From positions 124,001 to 188,000 of the forward strand of contig CP097969.1 in assembly GCA_023703575.1 (NCBI GenBank): a DNA stretch of 64,000 nucleotides. The letters are read 5' to 3'. This DNA is from SAR86 cluster bacterium (GTDB taxonomy: Bacteria; Pseudomonadota; Gammaproteobacteria; Magnimaribacterales; Magnimaribacteraceae). The notes under the pieces are model-generated. The model worked only from the letters and a program-made list of their open reading frames with translations. It was not told where the DNA came from and did no database searches. Below are positions 60,304 through 64,000 of the stretch, piece after piece (position 1 is the stretch's first letter; every line of letters starts with the position of its first letter). The translations under genes and the position numbers were made by a program.

Positions 60304-61581
60304 ATGATAAAAAAACTTTTTCTTTTTAGTACTTTAATTTTTTCTTTTAATATTTCAGCAGATGAATTGAATTCAGGAGATACTGCCTGGATACTAACTT
60401 CAACTGCATTAGTATTGTTTATGACCCTACCAGGGCTTTCCCTTTTTTATGCGGGGCTTGTAAGAAGTAAAAATGCTATATCAGTTTTGATGCAATGTTT
60501 TGCTATAGCTTGTATAGTCTCCGTAGCTTGGGTTGTCTACGGGTATAGTCTTGCCTTTACTGAGGGTAATGCTTTTATTGGAGGTACCAGTGCATTTTTC
60601 TTAAGTGGCATTGGTAGAGATACTTTGGCTCCTGGGACAACCATGCCCCATTCTCTGTTTGTTATATTTCAAATGACCTTTGCCATCATTACTCCAGCTT
60701 TGGTTGTTGGAGCATTTGCAGAAAGAATGAAATTCGGTGCAATGTGCTTATTTTCTTTACTTTGGTTTACAGCAGTTTATCTGCCTGCTTGTCATATGAT
60801 TTGGGGAGGAGGTTACTTAGCTGATGTTAAGGATTTTGCTGGCGGTCTTGTTGTGCACTTAACTTGCGGAGTCGGAGCTTTAGTTATAGCTATCGTATTA
60901 GGTCCAAGAAAGGGCTTTCCTTCGACAGCTATGCCACCTCATAATAGAACAATGGTAGTAACTGGAGCTGCCATGCTTTGGGTTGGCTGGTTTGGGTTTA
61001 ATGCTGGAAGTTCTTGGGCTGCTGATGGCCTTGCAGGAATGGCTATGCTTGTAACGCATATAAGTGCAGCTACGGGAGCCTTAACTTGGATGGTTATTGA
61101 ATGGATTAAAGGAGGTAAGCCTACAATAGTTGGTATAGCAACTGGTATGGTTGCAGGCTTAGCTACTATTACACCTGCATCAGGTAGCGTTGGACCAGAA
61201 GGTGCATTACTAATCGGTCTAATGGCAGGTTCAGTTTGCTTCTATGCCACTCAAGCTGTGAAGGGTGTATTTGGAATAGATGATTCCTTAGATGTATTCC
61301 CTGTTCATGGTGTAGGAGGAATAATCGGTATTATTATGGTAAGTTTTCTTGGTGTCCAGGGAGGTTTTCTTGGTTCTAGTGCTGGTGAAGAATGGATTCC
61401 TATAGAACAGTTTGTTATTCAATTAAAAGGGATTGCTGTTATTGGCTTATGGACAGCTTTTGCCTCGTGGGTCATTCTAAGATTAATCGGTTCTTTTACT
61501 TCTCTAAGAGTTAGTGAAGAAGAGGAATATGAAGGTTTAGATGTTACTGAACATGAAGAAAGAAGTTATGACCTAATTTGA
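60304..61581 (+). CDS. amtB: Ammonium transporter, copy 2
   Basis: 425 residues with an N-terminal cleavable signal peptide (MIKKLFLFSTLIFSFNISA), as in E. coli AmtB, then LPGLSLFYAGLVRSKNA, LVVHLTCGVGALV with the first pore histidine, and FPVHGVGGIIGII with the second. The C-terminal tail (VSEEEEYEGLDVTEHEERSYDL) is the classic GlnK-binding segment with EGLD. It is closer to the enterobacterial type than copy 1. Ended by a terminator. Confidence 0.95.
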   Translation: MIKKLFLFSTLIFSFNISADELNSGDTAWILTSTALVLFMTLPGLSLFYAGLVRSKNAISVLMQCFAIACIVSVAWVVYGYSLAFTEGNAFIGGTSAFFLSGIGRDTLAPGTTMPHSLFVIFQMTFAIITPALVVGAFAERMKFGAMCLFSLLWFTAVYLPACHMIWGGGYLADVKDFAGGLVVHLTCGVGALVIAIVLGPRKGFPSTAMPPHNRTMVVTGAAMLWVGWFGFNAGSSWAADGLAGMAMLVTHISAATGALTWMVIEWIKGGKPTIVGIATGMVAGLATITPASGSVGPEGALLIGLMAGSVCFYATQAVKGVFGIDDSLDVFPVHGVGGIIGIIMVSFLGVQGGFLGSSAGEEWIPIEQFVIQLKGIAVIGLWTAFASWVILRLIGSFTSLRVSEEEEYEGLDVTEHEERSYDLI

Positions 61582-61594
61582 GTTTTTACTTATC

Positions 61595-61626
61595 AAAAAA
61601 AACCGGCTAATCAGCCGGTTTTTTTC
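61595..61626 (+). terminator. Intrinsic terminator after amtB2
   Basis: AACCGGCT pairs with AGCCGGTT around AATC, flanked by A and T runs. Closes the second ammonium module just before miaA. Confidence 0.9.
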
Positions 61627-61637
61627 TCTTAATCAAC

Positions 61638-61643
61638 TATCAT
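61638..61643 (+). promoter_or_regulatory. -10 element of miaA, candidate leaderless start
   Basis: TATCAT ends 6 bases before the miaA GTG, directly after the amtB2 terminator and with no Shine-Dalgarno. Because the terminator is so close, miaA needs its own promoter here. Confidence 0.4.
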
Positions 61644-61649
61644 ATATTA

Positions 61650-62588
61650 GTGGAAAAGAGATTAATTGTTTCGCTGATGGGACCAACAGGAGTAGGTAAA
61701 ACCGATTTAGCAATAGAGTTGTACAAGAATTTAGGTATCAATATTATTAGTGTTGATTCTGTTCAGATATATAAACATTTGAATATTGGGAGCGGAAAAC
61801 CCTCATCAAAAGTTCTTGATAAATATCCTCATGACTTAATTGATATCTTAAGTCCAAATGAAAGTTATTCCACTTCTCAATTTCAAGGTGATGCTATCGA
61901 CTCTATAAGAAAAGCATTTGAAACTAAGAGAATCCCTTTACTCGTTGGAGGCACAATGATGTATTTTCACCACTTAGTTACTGGTATTTCAAAATTACCT
62001 TCGGTAGATAGTCAAATAAGACTTAAAGTTAAAGAGGAGTTTGAGGATAAAGGTGTGCATGCAATGTATAAATACTTAGAAAAAATAGATAAAGATTCCT
62101 CAATAAAAATTCATCAAAATGATACTCAACGAATTAAAAGAGCAATCGAAGTTTTTTTAGCAACGGGCAAAGAGCTTTCTAAATGGCAGGCTGAAAATAA
62201 AAAAGAAACGAATCAAATAATAAGTGAATCTAATTTGATTCAGATTGCCATTAAGCCTCATGATAAAGATTTACATCGAGAAAATATTGCAAAAAGATTT
62301 AAAGGAATGATTGATGCTGGATTGATTGAAGAGGTGGAAGGCATTCTTGAACGCAAAGGAATGAGTTCAAATTCTCAATCAATGAAAAGTGTAGGATATC
62401 GCCAAGTATGTGAATATTTAAAAGGAGATTACAGTCTTGATGATATGATTGATAAAGGTATTAACTCAACAAGACAACTTGCAAAAAGGCAAATGACTTG
62501 GATGAGAAATTGGAAAAATTTAATTTTTGTAGAGAATAACTCTTCTCTCTTTAGTTCGGTAAAGGATTTAATCTTAAAAAATTCATGA
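61650..62588 (+). CDS. miaA: tRNA dimethylallyltransferase
   Basis: Puts the isopentenyl group on A37 of tRNAs reading UNN codons. The P-loop GPTGVGKTDLAIEL, the SVDSVQIYKHLNIGSGKP substrate loop, LVGGTMMYFHHLVTG and MKSVGYRQVCEYLKG are all typical. 312 residues is normal. The start is GTG. It overlaps hflX by 4 bases (ATGA); hfq, normally between them in gammaproteobacteria, is absent from this locus. Confidence 0.95.
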   Translation: MEKRLIVSLMGPTGVGKTDLAIELYKNLGINIISVDSVQIYKHLNIGSGKPSSKVLDKYPHDLIDILSPNESYSTSQFQGDAIDSIRKAFETKRIPLLVGGTMMYFHHLVTGISKLPSVDSQIRLKVKEEFEDKGVHAMYKYLEKIDKDSSIKIHQNDTQRIKRAIEVFLATGKELSKWQAENKKETNQIISESNLIQIAIKPHDKDLHRENIAKRFKGMIDAGLIEEVEGILERKGMSSNSQSMKSVGYRQVCEYLKGDYSLDDMIDKGINSTRQLAKRQMTWMRNWKNLIFVENNSSLFSSVKDLILKNS

Positions 62589-63883
62589 ATTTAGAAAAAA
62601 CATCACCACAATCCATACTTGTACACATCGAAAGGTTTTCTTTAAACAAAGATTTACAATTAGAAGCCAAAGAAGAGTTTAAAGAACTGTGTATCTCTTC
62701 GGGTGCCAATGTTTGTGCTGAGGTGTCATGTAAGATTGATAGACCTTCTCCTAATTATTTTGTGAAAATAGGCAAGCTTAATGAAATTAAGGAGCTTATA
62801 AAAGTAAGCAAATGCAGTTTAGTTATTTTTAATAATGATCTATCTCCTTCTCAAGAAAGAAATTTAGAAAAATATCTTGGAACTCGAGTTTTGGATCGTA
62901 CATCATTAATTCTTGATATCTTTGCAACAAGAGCATCAAGCCATGTTGGAAAGCTTCAAGTTGAATTAGCTCAATTAACTCATCTTTCTACAAGACTGGT
63001 TAGAGGATGGAGCCACCTTGAAAGGCAAAAGGGCGGCATAGGGTTAAGGGGTCCAGGTGAAACACAATTAGAAACAGATAGAAGACTCATTGGCCATAGA
63101 ATCAAAAGTTTAAAGAAGAGGTTAAACAAGGCACATAATCAGAAAGAGATAAACCGTTATGCTAGAAGTAAAGGTAAAGAAATGGTTGTTGCACTTGTGG
63201 GGTATACAAATGCGGGTAAAACTACTTTATTTAATCATCTTACTCAAAATAATCTGTATGCTGCAGATAAACCTTTTGCAACCCTAGACTCTGTCACCAG
63301 AAAGAATAGTAAACAAGAGCTGCAACACATTCTGTTCTCAGATACTGTTGGATTTATTTCAAATCTTCCAACACAACTCATTGAATCGTTTAAAGCAACT
63401 TTAGATGATTTAGGTTCAGCAGATCTTCTACTTCATGTTGTTGATATTTCAGATAAGGATCACAGATTTAAAGTGAAAGAAGTAGAGAGAATTTTAAAAG
63501 ATCTGGGCTTATCGGATAAGCTTTTGATTAGAGTGAATAATAAGACTGACAAACTTGATGTATCCTCTCAGGATGAGATATCACAAGAAACTTCCGATCA
63601 GGTTTGGATATCATCTACAGAGCAAAAAGGGTTTGCAAGTCTATACGATGCAATCAACGCCAAGCTTAGAGGTAAGATAACTACCAATTGGGTGAGCTTA
63701 ACAAGTGACTTAGGTTGGTTGAGATCTGAGCTTTATTCATCTGGAAGTGTCCTTGAAGAGAGAATATCTAGTGAAGGTCTGATAGAATTGCATCTTGAAA
63801 ATTTTCAAAATGACCTCATTAAGTTATTAGAAGTCGATGGCTTCGACTTAATCAAAGAAAAACAAACACAGGAAGCAATATAA
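62585..63883 (+). CDS. hflX: GTPase HflX
   Basis: Ribosome-associated GTPase that splits stalled 70S ribosomes. The N-terminal HflX domain is followed by the linker motif GGIGLRGPGETQLETDRR, and the G domain with G1 GYTNAGKT and G3 DTVGF. G4 appears as NKTD. 432 residues matches E. coli (426). It directly follows miaA, and its TAA stop is immediately followed by the ATG of hflK. Confidence 0.95.
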   Translation: MNLEKTSPQSILVHIERFSLNKDLQLEAKEEFKELCISSGANVCAEVSCKIDRPSPNYFVKIGKLNEIKELIKVSKCSLVIFNNDLSPSQERNLEKYLGTRVLDRTSLILDIFATRASSHVGKLQVELAQLTHLSTRLVRGWSHLERQKGGIGLRGPGETQLETDRRLIGHRIKSLKKRLNKAHNQKEINRYARSKGKEMVVALVGYTNAGKTTLFNHLTQNNLYAADKPFATLDSVTRKNSKQELQHILFSDTVGFISNLPTQLIESFKATLDDLGSADLLLHVVDISDKDHRFKVKEVERILKDLGLSDKLLIRVNNKTDKLDVSSQDEISQETSDQVWISSTEQKGFASLYDAINAKLRGKITTNWVSLTSDLGWLRSELYSSGSVLEERISSEGLIELHLENFQNDLIKLLEVDGFDLIKEKQTQEAI

Positions 63884-64000
63884 ATGTCGTGGAATGGAAA
63901 TGATAACAAAGATCCTTGGGGAAGGAATGATACTCCTCCGGAGATCGACGAAGTAATTAAAAAAGTAAGACAAAGAATAGAATCTATTTTTGGAGGTGGA
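63884..64000 (+). CDS. hflK: FtsH protease modulator HflK, N-terminal part (cut by window)
   Basis: Only 39 codons are visible. MSWNGNDNKDPWGRND with the PPEIDEVIKKV segment is the typical Gly/Asn/Trp-rich cytoplasmic N-terminus of HflK, before its membrane helix. The order miaA-hflX-hflK and the zero-base gap to hflX fit. HflK normally works with HflC as a membrane cage around FtsH. Confidence 0.9.
   Translation, partial: MSWNGNDNKDPWGRNDTPPEIDEVIKKVRQRIESIFGGG

Overview
The window is an AT-rich, gene-dense stretch of a gammaproteobacterial chromosome. The gene orders msrA-acs, dksA-pcnB, argC-erpA-anmK-M23-tyrS, aroK-aroB-gltB-gltD beside mrcA, algC-argB-slmA and miaA-hflX-hflK are all gammaproteobacterial. 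Very short intergenic gaps, 3' ends that overlap at convergent gene pairs, loss of usual neighbours (hfq, pil genes, folK, waaC) and one tRNA-free rRNA operon suggest a small, streamlined marine genome. A SAR86-like or similar uncultured oceanic lineage is my best guess, but this is inference and not proven by the window.

Layout. 1-6.2 kb (minus strand): msrA (cut by the window edge), acetyl-CoA synthetase, a deoxynucleoside kinase, pcnB, a dksA with a histone-like lysine tail, and a PfkB sugar/nucleoside kinase. 6.2-14.0 kb: mrcB with a small lipoprotein, argC-erpA, then convergent anmK and an M23 endopeptidase, then tyrS. 14.0-19.2 kb: 16S-23S-5S rRNA with complementary processing stems and a terminator. 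19.2-30.97 kb: type II pantothenate kinase, a VOC protein, a lipidated subtilase, two tandem ferritin-like di-iron proteins, a CobT/CobS-like VWA-AAA+ pair, cysE, an enoyl-CoA hydratase and tesB. 31-43.9 kb: gltBD, aroBK, mrcA, slmA, argB and algC. 44-56.9 kb: ilvE and a lipopolysaccharide inner-core block (waaF, waaG, a double kinase, a second glycosyltransferase, methyltransferases, an alpha/alpha-toroid protein, hldE, lpxL, hldD, waaA). 57-61.6 kb: two glnK-amtB ammonium modules separated by a small HTH protein and an unknown lipoprotein. 61.65-64 kb: miaA-hflX-hflK (cut).

How the genes work together. Nitrogen assimilation is prominent: two ammonium channels, each with its PII protein, feed glutamate synthase, and the first module carries a good sigma-54 promoter match. 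Envelope building is the second theme: two bifunctional penicillin-binding proteins, an M23 hydrolase, anhydromuramic acid recycling, heptose and Kdo supply and transfer, lipid A acylation and core phosphorylation.

Most interesting signals: (1) -10 hexamers lying only 5-9 bases before start codons that have no Shine-Dalgarno at many first genes, pointing to widespread leaderless mRNAs; (2) a 16S rRNA whose normally near-invariant helices, including the universal 338 probe site, carry paired compensatory changes; (3) a CobS/CobT pair directly upstream of twin di-iron oxygenase-like genes and without CobN, a possible metallocentre maturation system; (4) a fused double LPS kinase; (5) a lipidated subtilase with an autotransporter-like C-terminus.
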